Below, one piece after another: positions 38,767 through 46,800 of a stretch of 64,000 nt of DNA; the stretch's first letter is position 1; each line of letters starts with the position of its first letter. The notes beneath the pieces are model-generated. The model had not been told where the DNA came from. It worked only from the letters and a program-made list of their open reading frames with translations, and did not search any database. A program made the translations under genes and the position numbers. Source of the stretch: Desulfobacterales bacterium (lineage in GTDB: Bacteria; Desulfobacterota; Desulfobacteria; Desulfobacterales; JAAELO01); NCBI GenBank assembly GCA_024226555.1, contig JAAELO010000399.1, forward strand, positions 123,079-187,078, given 5' to 3'.

Positions 38767-39891
38767 ATGTTAAAAGTAATGACTATTGTAGGAACACGGC
38801 CTGAATTAATTAAATTAAGTCGAGTAATTGCAGAGTTAGACAAATATACTGAACATTTGTTAGTACATACAGGTCAAAATTATGACTATGAACTTAATGA
38901 AGTCTTTTTTAAAGATCTTGAAATAAAAAAACCTGATTATTTCCTTAATGCTGTGGGTAGTACAGCTGCTGGAACTATTGGAAATATAATAATTAAGGTA
39001 GATGAAGTTCTTATAAAAGAAAAACCTGATGCTGTTCTTTTATATGGTGATACAAATAGTTGTTTATCTGTAATCTCCGCAAAACGTCGTAAAATTCCAA
39101 TTTTTCATATGGAAGCAGGAAACAGATGTTTTGATCAAAGAGTTCCTGAGGAGATTAATAGAAAAATTGTAGACCATACAAGTGACATCAATATGACATT
39201 GACTGAACATGCTAGAAGGTATTTGATATCTGAAGGTATAAGACCTGAAACGATTATAAAAACAGGCTCATCTATGTTAGAAGTTTTAAATTTTCATAAG
39301 GATCAGATTGAAACTTCAAATATATTGACAGAGTTAAATTTGAGAAATAATGAATACTTCCTTGTTAGTACACATAGAGAAGAAAACATAGATTCTGATG
39401 AGAATTTTGGAAAATTACTTGATTCATTAAATGCTATTGCAGATAAATATGAAAAAAGAATTATAGTATCAACTCATCCAAGAACAAGAAAAAGACTTGA
39501 ATCAGTTGAAAAGAATTATTTCAGCAAAAAAATAGAATTTATGAAACCATTGGGCTTTTTTGACTATAATTCATTACAGATGAATGCCAAATGTGTAATT
39601 TCAGATAGTGGAACAATTACAGAAGAAAGTTCATTATTAAATTTTCCTGCAGTTACAATCAGACAAGCACATGAAAGACCTGAAGGTATGGATGAAGGAA
39701 CACTTATAATGTGTGGACTTTCAAAACATAAGGTTATTGATGCTATAGATGTTGTTGTATCTCAATTTTCAGATAAGAATTCTAATTTCAAAGTTATTCA
39801 GGACTACAATGTTGATAATACTTCAAAAAAAGTAATCAGAATAATTCTTAGTTATACAGAATATGTTAACCGAACTGTTTGGCATAAATAA
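38767..39891 (+). CDS. fnlC: UDP-N-acetylhexosamine 2-epimerase, FnlC/CapG type
   Basis: VMTIVGTRPELIKLSRVIAE, HTGQNYDYELNEVFFKDL, GDTNSCLSVISAKRRKIPI, HMEAGNRCFDQRVPEEINRK, STHREENIDSDENF and SDSGTITEESSLLNFPA match the FnlC branch of the WecB family; 374 residues. It inverts C2 of the 6-deoxy-L-hexosamine, giving L-QuiNAc or L-FucNAc depending on the C4 configuration set by the reductase. AGAAGGAG ribosome binding site. It lies twelve bases after fnlA. Confidence 0.88.
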   Translation: MLKVMTIVGTRPELIKLSRVIAELDKYTEHLLVHTGQNYDYELNEVFFKDLEIKKPDYFLNAVGSTAAGTIGNIIIKVDEVLIKEKPDAVLLYGDTNSCLSVISAKRRKIPIFHMEAGNRCFDQRVPEEINRKIVDHTSDINMTLTEHARRYLISEGIRPETIIKTGSSMLEVLNFHKDQIETSNILTELNLRNNEYFLVSTHREENIDSDENFGKLLDSLNAIADKYEKRIIVSTHPRTRKRLESVEKNYFSKKIEFMKPLGFFDYNSLQMNAKCVISDSGTITEESSLLNFPAVTIRQAHERPEGMDEGTLIMCGLSKHKVIDAIDVVVSQFSDKNSNFKVIQDYNVDNTSKKVIRIILSYTEYVNRTVWHK

Positions 39892-39904
39892 AAACGGTGT
39901 TTAA

Positions 39905-40765
39905 ATGAAAAAAATATTAATATTTGGCTCAACTGGAATGATTGGACATATGATTTATAATTATTTAGAAACTCTAAATAATTATGAACTATTCAGTTTT
40001 GCAAATAATAAAAAAATATCTGAAAATACACATTTATTCGATGTTCGGAATAATGAAGAAATAAAAAGATATTTAGAAGATATTAAACCTGATTATGTTA
40101 TAAATTGTGCTGGGCTATTGATCCATGACTCAAAAGACAGAATTGAAGATGCAATCTTAATTAATAGTTTATTTCCAAATGTATTATCAAGATTGGGAAA
40201 TGAGTTAAATTACAAGTTAATTCAAATTAGTACAGATTGTGTTTTTTCAGGAAATGATGGAAACTATTCAGAAGATTCAATACCGGATGGGAATTCTGTT
40301 TATGCCAGAGTAAAAGCTCTTGGCGAAATTAATAATAAAAAAGATCTAACAATTAGAACTTCAACAATCGGACCTGAATTAAATGTTAATGGTCATGGGC
40401 TTTTACATTGGTTTTTGCAACAAAAGGGTACAATTATAGGCTTTGATAAAGCATATTGGTCCGGCGTAACAACATTGGAACTTGCAAAGGGAATTGATGA
40501 ATTTATTACTCAGGATATAACAGGTATATATAATTTTACATCAAAGAATAAAATATCAAAATATGATCTTTTGTTAATATTTAAAAAAATATGGAAAAAG
40601 GCTGATTTAATTATAAAAGCTGATTCAAATCATAAAAATGATAAAAGTTTATGTAATATTAGAAATGATTTTGAATTCAATATCAAGGGATATGAAGATA
40701 TGTTAGTCGATTCATATAATTGGATGTTAAATAATAAGAATATATATCAACATTATAATTTATAA
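39905..40765 (+). CDS. RmlD-like 4-keto-sugar reductase (WbvR-like)
   Basis: 286 residues. ILIFGSTGMIGHMIYNYL is the NAD(P) loop, CAGLLIHDSKDRIEDAILIN and QISTDCVFSGNDGNY match RmlD-family reductases, and VYARVKALGEI supplies the YxxxK pair. FnlB/CapF reductases are longer because of a C-terminal cupin domain; that domain is absent here. The lack suggests a WbvR-type enzyme, which gives UDP-L-RhaNAc and, after 2-epimerisation, UDP-L-QuiNAc rather than UDP-L-FucNAc. It is the third enzyme of the fnlA-fnlC module. Confidence 0.75.
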   Translation: MKKILIFGSTGMIGHMIYNYLETLNNYELFSFANNKKISENTHLFDVRNNEEIKRYLEDIKPDYVINCAGLLIHDSKDRIEDAILINSLFPNVLSRLGNELNYKLIQISTDCVFSGNDGNYSEDSIPDGNSVYARVKALGEINNKKDLTIRTSTIGPELNVNGHGLLHWFLQQKGTIIGFDKAYWSGVTTLELAKGIDEFITQDITGIYNFTSKNKISKYDLLLIFKKIWKKADLIIKADSNHKNDKSLCNIRNDFEFNIKGYEDMLVDSYNWMLNNKNIYQHYNL

Positions 40766-41992
40766 ATGCATATCTTAATTATATCACAATACTATTGGCC
40801 GGAAAATTTCAGGATAAATGAACTATCACTTTCTCTTAAAGATAAAGGTCATAAAATAACTGTTCTTACTGGAAAACCAAATTATCCAGAAGGAAAATTT
40901 TATGAAGGTTATGGGTTTTTTAAAAAAAAGAAAGAGATTTATCGCGGAATTAATATTGAAAGAGTTCCTATTATTCCAAGGGGAAAAGGTGGAGGATTAA
41001 GGTTAATATTAAATTATATTTCTTTTGTAATTAGCGCTGGTTTAATAGGGCCTATTAAATGTCGTGATAAATATGATTTAATATTTGTGTATGAACCATC
41101 TCCAATTACAGTAGGTTTACCAGCAATATTAATGAAAAAGTTTAAAGCTATTCCAATGATGTTCTGGGTTCAGGATCTATGGCCTGAAACTTTGTCAGCT
41201 GTTGGTGTAATAAAATCAAAGAAGAAATTAAAATTTGTTAGTAAAATTGTACAATATATTTATTCAAAATCAGATAAAATATTGATTCAATCAAAATCAT
41301 TTAAAAAATCTGTGGTTCAATACACCTCAGATCATGATAAAATATTATATTTCCCAAATAGTGCTGAAAAGTTATACAAACCAATAAGAAACAATAACAA
41401 GTTACCAGAAGCCAAACTCATTCCACCTGGTTTTACAGTAATGTTTGCAGGAAATATTGGGGTTGCTCAAGGATTTAATACAATAATAGAGGCTGCTGAT
41501 AATTTAAAAGAATATAAAAAAATTAACTGGGTAATTTTAGGTGATGGCAGAATGAGGCCATGGGTTGAAAATGAAATTAAAAAACGTGGATTGGAAGAAA
41601 CATTTCATTTAATAGGAAAACATCCGATTGAAAAAATGCCAGCTTTTTTTTCCTGCTCAGATGTCTTATTAGTTACATTAAAAAAAGACCCGGTTTTTTC
41701 ATTAACAATTCCTGGAAAGCTGCAATCTTATCTTGCGTGTGAAAAGCCATTAATTGCTTCTTTAGATGGTGCAGGTGCTGATGTAGTTAAAGAATCAAAT
41801 TCTGGTATAGTATGTACACCAGATGATTCAAATGAATTATCAAAAGCAGTTATAGAAATGTATAATATGACTGAAGAAAAACGAAATGAAATGGGTAAAA
41901 AAGGTAGAAAATATTTTGAAAAATATTTTGATGCAGATATGCTTGTTAAGAAATTAGAAAATTGGATGATATCTTTAATAGAAAAAAAATAG
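40766..41992 (+). CDS. WbuB-like glycosyltransferase, GT4
   Basis: IISQYYWPENFRINELSLSL and VLTGKPNYPEGKFYEGYGFF are the characteristic N-terminus of WbuB-type transferases; VQDLWPETLSAVGVI, FPNSAEKLYKP, MFAGNIGVAQGFNTIIEAA and the C-terminal FSLTIPGKLQSYLACEKP complete the match (408 residues). WbuB transfers L-FucNAc in E. coli. Here it directly abuts (TAAATG) the module predicted to make UDP-L-QuiNAc or a close isomer, so it is the likely user of that donor. Confidence 0.85.
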   Translation: MHILIISQYYWPENFRINELSLSLKDKGHKITVLTGKPNYPEGKFYEGYGFFKKKKEIYRGINIERVPIIPRGKGGGLRLILNYISFVISAGLIGPIKCRDKYDLIFVYEPSPITVGLPAILMKKFKAIPMMFWVQDLWPETLSAVGVIKSKKKLKFVSKIVQYIYSKSDKILIQSKSFKKSVVQYTSDHDKILYFPNSAEKLYKPIRNNNKLPEAKLIPPGFTVMFAGNIGVAQGFNTIIEAADNLKEYKKINWVILGDGRMRPWVENEIKKRGLEETFHLIGKHPIEKMPAFFSCSDVLLVTLKKDPVFSLTIPGKLQSYLACEKPLIASLDGAGADVVKESNSGIVCTPDDSNELSKAVIEMYNMTEEKRNEMGKKGRKYFEKYFDADMLVKKLENWMISLIEKK

Positions 41993-42044
41993 TACAATGT
42001 GTCATTAAATTTATTTTAAAACATTTGTTAGGAAATTATAAAAT

Positions 42045-43130
42045 ATGAAAAAAGCCCTAATTACCGGTATAACAGGTCAGGATGGATCATATCTAGCTGA
42101 ATTTTTATTAAATAAAGGATATGAAGTTCATGGTATAAAACGACGAGCTTCTTCATTTAACACAGATCGTATTGATCATTTATTTCAAGATCCACATGAA
42201 AAAAACAGAAGATTTATTCTTCATTATGGTGATTTAACTGATTCCACAAATTTAATCAGAATTATTCAACTAGTTCAACCCGATGAAATTTATAATCTAG
42301 CCGCACAAAGTCATGTTGCTGTTTCATTTGAATCTCCAGAATATACTGCTGATGTAGATGCACTCGGGACATTACGTATTTTAGAAGGAATCAGACTTTT
42401 GGGATTAGAGAGTAAGACACGTTTTTATCAAGCATCAACATCAGAACTATATGGCGAAGTTCAGGAAACACCTCAAACAGAAAAAACTCCATTTTATCCA
42501 AGAAGCCCCTATGCTGTTGCTAAAATGTATGCTTTCTGGATCTCTGTAAATTACAGAGAAGCTTATGGAATATATTCATGTAATGGTATTTTATTTAATC
42601 ATGAGTCACCAGTACGTGGTGAAACTTTTGTAACACGAAAAATTACACGAGCTCTTTCCAGGATTAAGTTAGGATTGCAGGATTGTTTATTTCTTGGAAA
42701 TTTAAATGCTAAAAGAGATTGGGGTCATGCAAAAGACTATGTAGAAATGCAATGGTTGATGTTACAACAAAAAACTCCTGAAGATTACGTAATTGCAACT
42801 GGTAAACAATATTCAGTTCGTGAATTTGTAGAAATTGCTGCTTTAAAACTAGATATAAAGATTGAGTGGAAAGGTTCTGGAGTTGAAGAGAAAGGCTATG
42901 ATTGTAAAACAGGTAATATTATCGTATCAGTTGATCCTTTATATCATCGTCCAACTGAGGTTGAAACATTATTAGGTGATCCGTCAAAAGCGAAAGAAAA
43001 ATTAGGTTGGGAACCTAAAATTAGTTTTGAAGAACTTGTAACTGAGATGGTTGAAAGAGACTTAGAGCAAGCAAAAAAAGATCATCTATGTAAGGAACAT
43101 GGTTTTCCAACTTTTGACTATAGTGAATAA
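42045..43130 (+). CDS. gmd: GDP-mannose 4,6-dehydratase
   Basis: [83 protein letters not shown] (Tyr-Lys) and [18 protein letters not shown] are textbook Gmd motifs; 361 residues. It makes GDP-4-keto-6-deoxy-D-mannose, the substrate of the ColD-type dehydrase at 30095. No mannose-1-phosphate guanylyltransferase or phosphomannomutase gene is visible, so GDP-mannose must come from elsewhere. It appears to be the last biosynthetic gene of the locus. Confidence 0.95.
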   Translation: MKKALITGITGQDGSYLAEFLLNKGYEVHGIKRRASSFNTDRIDHLFQDPHEKNRRFILHYGDLTDSTNLIRIIQLVQPDEIYNLAAQSHVAVSFESPEYTADVDALGTLRILEGIRLLGLESKTRFYQASTSELYGEVQETPQTEKTPFYPRSPYAVAKMYAFWISVNYREAYGIYSCNGILFNHESPVRGETFVTRKITRALSRIKLGLQDCLFLGNLNAKRDWGHAKDYVEMQWLMLQQKTPEDYVIATGKQYSVREFVEIAALKLDIKIEWKGSGVEEKGYDCKTGNIIVSVDPLYHRPTEVETLLGDPSKAKEKLGWEPKISFEELVTEMVERDLEQAKKDHLCKEHGFPTFDYSE

Positions 43131-43232
43131 TCAAATTAGAAGATATGTTATATTTTATTTTGTTTTTTAAACAATTAAATTGTGATATTTTTAATCAACT
43201 ATTACATAGATTTAAAAAATCTGGAGTTACAA

Positions 43233-43556
43233 ATGAACATAAACCTATCATTAAAAAAAGTTGAAGAGTTAGCTGAAATTCTATACATAAAAGATGAAAA
43301 AGAAAGAATTTTTGTATATGGAACTATAAAGGTTATTTTAGATGAGCTTTTAACTTATATTAAGCGTGTTGATGAGTTCACAGATAAAAAAGATGCTTTG
43401 CAGGGTGGAGATGTTATCATAACTGGGATGTTTACACCTCTAAGAACATTGGCAGGTCTTGATGTAAATGGTCATTCAGATGAGCAGAATATTGAATGGA
43501 TTAGATCAAGGTTTACTATGTTAAAATCTTTACAGATTTTTGATCAGAATGAGTAG
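43233..43556 (+). CDS. Small hypothetical protein
   Basis: About 107 residues from the ATG at 43233, chosen for GGAG six bases upstream; an in-frame GTG at 43182 adds 17 residues without a ribosome binding site. The product is charged and helical (VEELAEILYIKDEKERIFVY, LTYIKRVDEFTDKKDAL), then has a GGDVIITGMFTPLRTLAGLD turn region. No membrane segment or signal peptide. It sits at the junction between the polysaccharide locus and housekeeping genes and ends just before a strong hairpin terminator. Function not recognised. Confidence 0.65.
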   Translation: MNINLSLKKVEELAEILYIKDEKERIFVYGTIKVILDELLTYIKRVDEFTDKKDALQGGDVIITGMFTPLRTLAGLDVNGHSDEQNIEWIRSRFTMLKSLQIFDQNE

Positions 43557-43590
43557 TTTTGATTTATAAAAATTGATCATAGCAGTATTT

Positions 43591-43620
43591 AAAGCCGGTT
43601 TTAAACCGGCTTTATTGTTT
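43591..43620. terminator. Strong convergent terminator
   Basis: AAAGCCGGTTT and AAACCGGCTTT (11 bp, 43591-43613) form a nearly loopless GC-rich hairpin followed by ATTGTTTTAT on the plus strand. It lies between the plus-strand hypothetical gene and the minus-strand aminotransferase, so it probably ends both transcripts and closes the polysaccharide locus. Confidence 0.8.
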
Positions 43621-44828
43621 TATAAACCTTTTTCTTTATCAATATCCCAAAGTGCTCTTTTCATCTGTTTTAGAGCCTGTCTGATTCTATTTTCATTTTC
43701 AACCAGAGCAAGCCTTAAATAACCTTCACCCTCATCACCAAATCCTGTACCAGGTGCAACAGCAACATTTGCTCTATCCATCATTTCGATAGCAAAATCA
43801 TATGAGGTCATATATGAGTATTTCTCCGGAATCTTGACCCAAAGAAACATACCAGCTTTTGGAACATCAACTTCCCAATCCATAGATTTAAGAATATCAC
43901 ACATTAAATCTCTTCGTTTCTGATATATCTCACACTGATGAACAATCTCATCATCACAGTCCCGCATAGCAACAATCCCAGCAATCTGGATTGCTGAGAA
44001 TATTCCGTAATCATAATAACCTTTAATCTTGGAAAGCCCCTCAATCATTCTTTTATTTCCAACACAATAACCAAGTCTCCATCCAGCCATATTATAGGAT
44101 TTTGAAAATGATCCAAATTCAACGCAAACATCCATAGCTCCAGGAACCTGCAGTATGCTGGGTGCTACATATCCATCAAAGTTAATTTTAGCGTATGCAA
44201 AATCCTGAAGGATCATAAAATTATATTTCTTTGCAAGGGCAACCATCTCTTTAAAAAGATCTAAATTACCCAATTTTCCTGTTGGGTTATGTGGATAGTT
44301 CAAAACAAGAAGTTTAGGTTTTGGAACCATAGATTCACACATGTTTACTATACTTTTTATGAAAGCTTTATCTGAATCCATTGGTATTTTTATTACATTT
44401 CCACCTGCAATAACAATAGCATAAACATGGATAGGAAATGCAGGGGCCGGTACAAGAACTGTATCTCCAGGACCAACAAGAGCAAGGCACATATGGGAAA
44501 TCCCCTCTTTTGATCCTATTGTACAGATGACTTCATTATCCTCATTAAGATCAACATCATAATCTTTTTTGTAGTATCTTGATATTTCTCGTTTTAAGTG
44601 TTTCATTCCAGATGCTTCAGGATAACGATGGCTTTTAGGGTCTTTGACAACCTCTGTGAGTTTATCTATAACAGCTTCTGGTGTAGGATCTACAGGATTT
44701 CCCATACCAAGATCTATTACATCTTCTCCTTTCCTCCTTTTTTCCATCTTCATTTTATTTATCATTCCAAAAAGATAGGGAGGAAGCTCGTCCATTCTGC
44801 TTGCGAAATTAATTCCATCGTTTGACAT
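43620..44828 (-). CDS. Alanine-type aminotransferase (AlaC-like, class I/II)
   Basis: 402 residues from the ATG at 44828, chosen for AAGGAG upstream; a longer in-frame start at 44879 would lie inside a terminator hairpin. The N-terminus RMDELPPYLFGMINKMK and VIDLGMGNPVDPTPEAV, NYPHNPTGKLG (PLP Asn), QDFAYAKINFDG and SFSKSYNMAGWRLGYCVG (Schiff-base Lys) match the AlaC/YfdZ group, which makes alanine from pyruvate; LL-diaminopimelate aminotransferases are nearby relatives. It is a single gene behind an elaborate leader (44852-45064), which implies transcription attenuation. Confidence 0.85.
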   Translation of the reverse strand: MSNDGINFASRMDELPPYLFGMINKMKMEKRRKGEDVIDLGMGNPVDPTPEAVIDKLTEVVKDPKSHRYPEASGMKHLKREISRYYKKDYDVDLNEDNEVICTIGSKEGISHMCLALVGPGDTVLVPAPAFPIHVYAIVIAGGNVIKIPMDSDKAFIKSIVNMCESMVPKPKLLVLNYPHNPTGKLGNLDLFKEMVALAKKYNFMILQDFAYAKINFDGYVAPSILQVPGAMDVCVEFGSFSKSYNMAGWRLGYCVGNKRMIEGLSKIKGYYDYGIFSAIQIAGIVAMRDCDDEIVHQCEIYQKRRDLMCDILKSMDWEVDVPKAGMFLWVKIPEKYSYMTSYDFAIEMMDRANVAVAPGTGFGDEGEGYLRLALVENENRIRQALKQMKRALWDIDKEKGL

Positions 44829-44851
44829 CGGTATTCTCCTTAGTTCTATAC

Positions 44852-44882
44852 AAAAAAAGCCTTGAGAGTTTTCCCTCAAGGC
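44852..44882 (-). terminator. Second leader terminator upstream of the aminotransferase
   Basis: Reading the minus strand, GCCTTGAG pairs with CTCAAGGC (44882-44875 with 44866-44859) around an 8-base loop, and is followed by seven T (44858-44852). It lies 24 bases before the aminotransferase start codon and after the first terminator, giving two intrinsic terminators in tandem. Confidence 0.8.
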
Positions 44883-44883
44883 C

Positions 44884-44933
44884 TAAATAAAAAAACGCCA
44901 TAAAGGGTTATTGATAACAGTCCTTTGGGCGTT
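44884..44933 (-). terminator. First leader terminator (attenuator)
   Basis: On the minus strand AACGCC-c-AAAGG (44133-like arm at 44933-44922 in window numbering: AACGCC 44933-44928, AAAGG 44926-44922, read with CCTTT 44106-like arm at 44906-44902 and GGCGTT at 44899-44894) forms an 11-bp stem followed by TTTTTTTATTTA. In short, the arms are 44922-44933 and 44894-44906. It sits between the leader peptide and the second terminator and is the likely attenuator. Confidence 0.8.
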
Positions 44934-44935
44934 AA

Positions 44936-44984
44936 ACTGAATTTTTTAATCAGTAAGTGCTCAATGAACTGTGTTCATGGCACT
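44936..44984 (-). promoter_or_regulatory. Leader hairpins overlapping the leader peptide
   Basis: AGTGC-c-ATGAAC, loop ACA, GTTCAT-tga-GCACT (44984-44956) covers the last codons and the stop of the leader peptide. A smaller hairpin ACTGA/TCAGT (44954-44936) follows. Ribosome position on the leader peptide would decide whether these form, the standard logic of peptide-sensed attenuation. Confidence 0.6.
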
Positions 44985-45011
44985 GGCGGCTATTTGTAAA
45001 TTTAGTATCAT
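44961..45011 (-). CDS. 16-residue leader peptide
   Basis: ATG at 45011 is preceded by AAGGA at a six-base spacing, then MILNLQIAASAMNTVH and TGA. It lies between a strong promoter and two terminators in front of an alanine-type aminotransferase gene. Three of sixteen codons are Ala (all GCC, a rare codon in so AT-rich a genome) clustered as A-A-S-A, which would stall the ribosome if charged tRNA-Ala were scarce. This is a pattern-based call; expression is not proved. Confidence 0.6.
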   Translation of the reverse strand: MILNLQIAASAMNTVH

Positions 45012-45035
45012 TATTATTCCTTTTAATTTATGGCT

Positions 45036-45064
45036 TTTTTAAACGAAAGAACCTGTAATGTCAA
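45036..45064 (-). promoter_or_regulatory. Promoter of the aminotransferase leader
   Basis: On the minus strand TTGACA (45064-45059), 17-base spacer, TAAAAA (45041-45036). A start near 45029 would leave only a short stretch before the leader-peptide ribosome binding site. Confidence 0.7.
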
Positions 45065-45199
45065 TAATAATAACTGTTTGAATAATAATTGAGAATGATT
45101 TAATTCTTTTCTTTTTAATGTAAAAGAAAAAATATTGGAGAATAAATGCAATTAAACTAAAAATAGTAGCGAAAATTTAACGAAAAAACTGGAAACTCT

Positions 45200-45955
45200 C
45201 TATGAATATTTTTTTGCAATATCATCATATTTTAGATGTGAACCGCCAAAAATATCCAAAGCACTCCCAACTGTAAAATCTATCAGTCCTTTTCCCTTTT
45301 CCTCTATGAGGTCAATATCTTCAACTGAATGGATTCCACCTGCATAAGTGATTGGGATTTTTCCCCATCCACTTATTTTTTCAAGAAGTTCAAATTCCAC
45401 GCCTTTGCACATACCTTCAACATCAACAGCATGGATTAAAAACTCACAGCAATAAGAAGATAACTTATTAAGAATAGATTCATCTACAATTTCATCAGTA
45501 AAATTCTGCCATCTGTCAGTTACAATATAGTAATTTCCAGACTTTTTTCTGCAACTAAGGTCCAAAACAAGTTTTTCCGGTCCAATTAAACTGGTTAAGC
45601 TATCCAATCTATCAAAATTGATCAGACCATCTTTGAAGACATAAGAAGTAACAATGACATGGGAGGCTCCATTATCTATCCAGAATTTTGCATTATCAAG
45701 ATTAATACCCCCACCTATTTGAAGACCTTCTGGATATGCTTTAATTGCTCTTAGCGCTACATCTTCATTTCCGGGACCAAGTTTGATAACATGGCCACCT
45801 GTGAGATTGTCTTTTTTATATAGCTTTGAATAATACTCAGAAGGGTTTTCTGCAGAAAAATTTGTATCCGGTGAGTCCTTATCATCATCTAATGTGGATC
45901 CCACAATCTGTTTTACGATTCCATTATGTAAGTCTATGCATGGTCTGAATTTCAT
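45200..45955 (-). CDS. hisA: HisA isomerase, eukaryote-like (HIS6) form
   Basis: 251 residues. FRPCIDLHNGIVKQIVGS has the catalytic Asp8 and the insertion pattern of plant/fungal HIS6 rather than the usual bacterial HisA; GGHVIKLGPGNEDVALRAI, LQIGGGINLDNAKFWIDNG (phosphate site), LVLDLSCRKKSG (second catalytic Asp) and ITYAGGIHSVEDI follow. It isomerises ProFAR to PRFAR in histidine synthesis. It stands alone, without other his genes, and has no strong ribosome binding site. This form is known in eukaryotes and scattered bacteria; the identification rests on the motif pattern. Confidence 0.85.
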   Translation of the reverse strand: MKFRPCIDLHNGIVKQIVGSTLDDDKDSPDTNFSAENPSEYYSKLYKKDNLTGGHVIKLGPGNEDVALRAIKAYPEGLQIGGGINLDNAKFWIDNGASHVIVTSYVFKDGLINFDRLDSLTSLIGPEKLVLDLSCRKKSGNYYIVTDRWQNFTDEIVDESILNKLSSYCCEFLIHAVDVEGMCKGVEFELLEKISGWGKIPITYAGGIHSVEDIDLIEEKGKGLIDFTVGSALDIFGGSHLKYDDIAKKYS

Positions 45956-46050
45956 TGCTTTATTTTAAATTCCTATTATATATGATTGTCGTTTAGAAAA
46001 ACCATTAATAAGCTTTTAGAGTAAATATAAATAAATGTAAACGGGATTCT

Positions 46051-46503
46051 ATGAACAGTAAATATCAAAATCCAAAATTGACTGTGGATATAATAATCGA
46101 AACAGGCAGCGGAATAGTACTCATTGAAAGAAAAAATGAACCTTTTGGTTGGGCACTTCCCGGAGGATTTGTAGATTTAGGTGAAAGTCTTGAAACAGCG
46201 GCAAAAAGAGAGGCTAAAGAGGAAACATCTATGGAAGTTGAGCTTTTAAGACAATTTCATACATACTCCAATCCTGAAAGGGATAAAAGGTTTCACACTG
46301 TAAGTACGGTTTTCATTGGAAAAGGATCAGGAAATTTAATACCAAGAGATGATGCAAAAGATGCAAAAATATTTGAGATTGATAAACTACCAAAAGAGTT
46401 AGCTTTTGATCACAATGAAATATTGTCAGATTATAAACGCTATATAAATCATGAATCCATGGAAACAATTTTTAACATTGAAAGATTAAATGATTTAGTG
46501 TAA
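46051..46503 (+). CDS. NUDIX hydrolase
   Basis: 150 residues. The Nudix box runs from residue 39: [20 protein letters not shown], with the metal-binding REAKEE at 53-58; the usual Gly after EE-x is Ser here. [11 protein letters not shown] and the [20 protein letters not shown] block place it with the ADP-ribose pyrophosphatase-like/8-oxo-dGTPase-like small hydrolases. It hydrolyses a nucleoside diphosphate linked to another moiety; the substrate is not predictable. It is a single gene between divergent hisA and the EF-G promoter. Confidence 0.9.
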   Translation: MNSKYQNPKLTVDIIIETGSGIVLIERKNEPFGWALPGGFVDLGESLETAAKREAKEETSMEVELLRQFHTYSNPERDKRFHTVSTVFIGKGSGNLIPRDDAKDAKIFEIDKLPKELAFDHNEILSDYKRYINHESMETIFNIERLNDLV

Positions 46504-46629
46504 ATATAACAAATATTTATTCATTTCATAATTCTGCAATAATACTGTCTCGTTGTTTGAATTACTTGATTATAAATAGAATCAAAATCAAATGATGCTG
46601 TTTTTTATATAAGGAAAAACCAAAAAAAA

Positions 46630-46658
46630 TTGACATTAAATGTTTTTATTACTATAAT
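46630..46658 (+). promoter_or_regulatory. Consensus promoter of the EF-G gene
   Basis: TTGACA (46630-46635), exactly 17 bases, TATAAT (46653-46658): a perfect sigma-70 promoter. It implies a start near 46665 and a 5' leader of about 135 bases, fitting a highly expressed translation factor. The rest of the 297-base gap (46504-46800) shows no other gene. Confidence 0.85.
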
Positions 46659-46800
46659 CGCCTGATTTTTGTGGTTATTAAATAAAAATCTGATATAAAA
46701 ACAAAAATTTACATAAAAAAGGTAATTTTATAACTTCAATAGGGTAACAAATAAAAAATTTATTTAATATTCGATTGAGTAATTTAAGGAAAAAGCAAAA

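Noticed and set aside
44829..44879. Longer aminotransferase start adding 17 residues
   Set aside because: It would begin inside the second terminator hairpin and has no ribosome binding site; the ATG at 44828 has AAGGAG.
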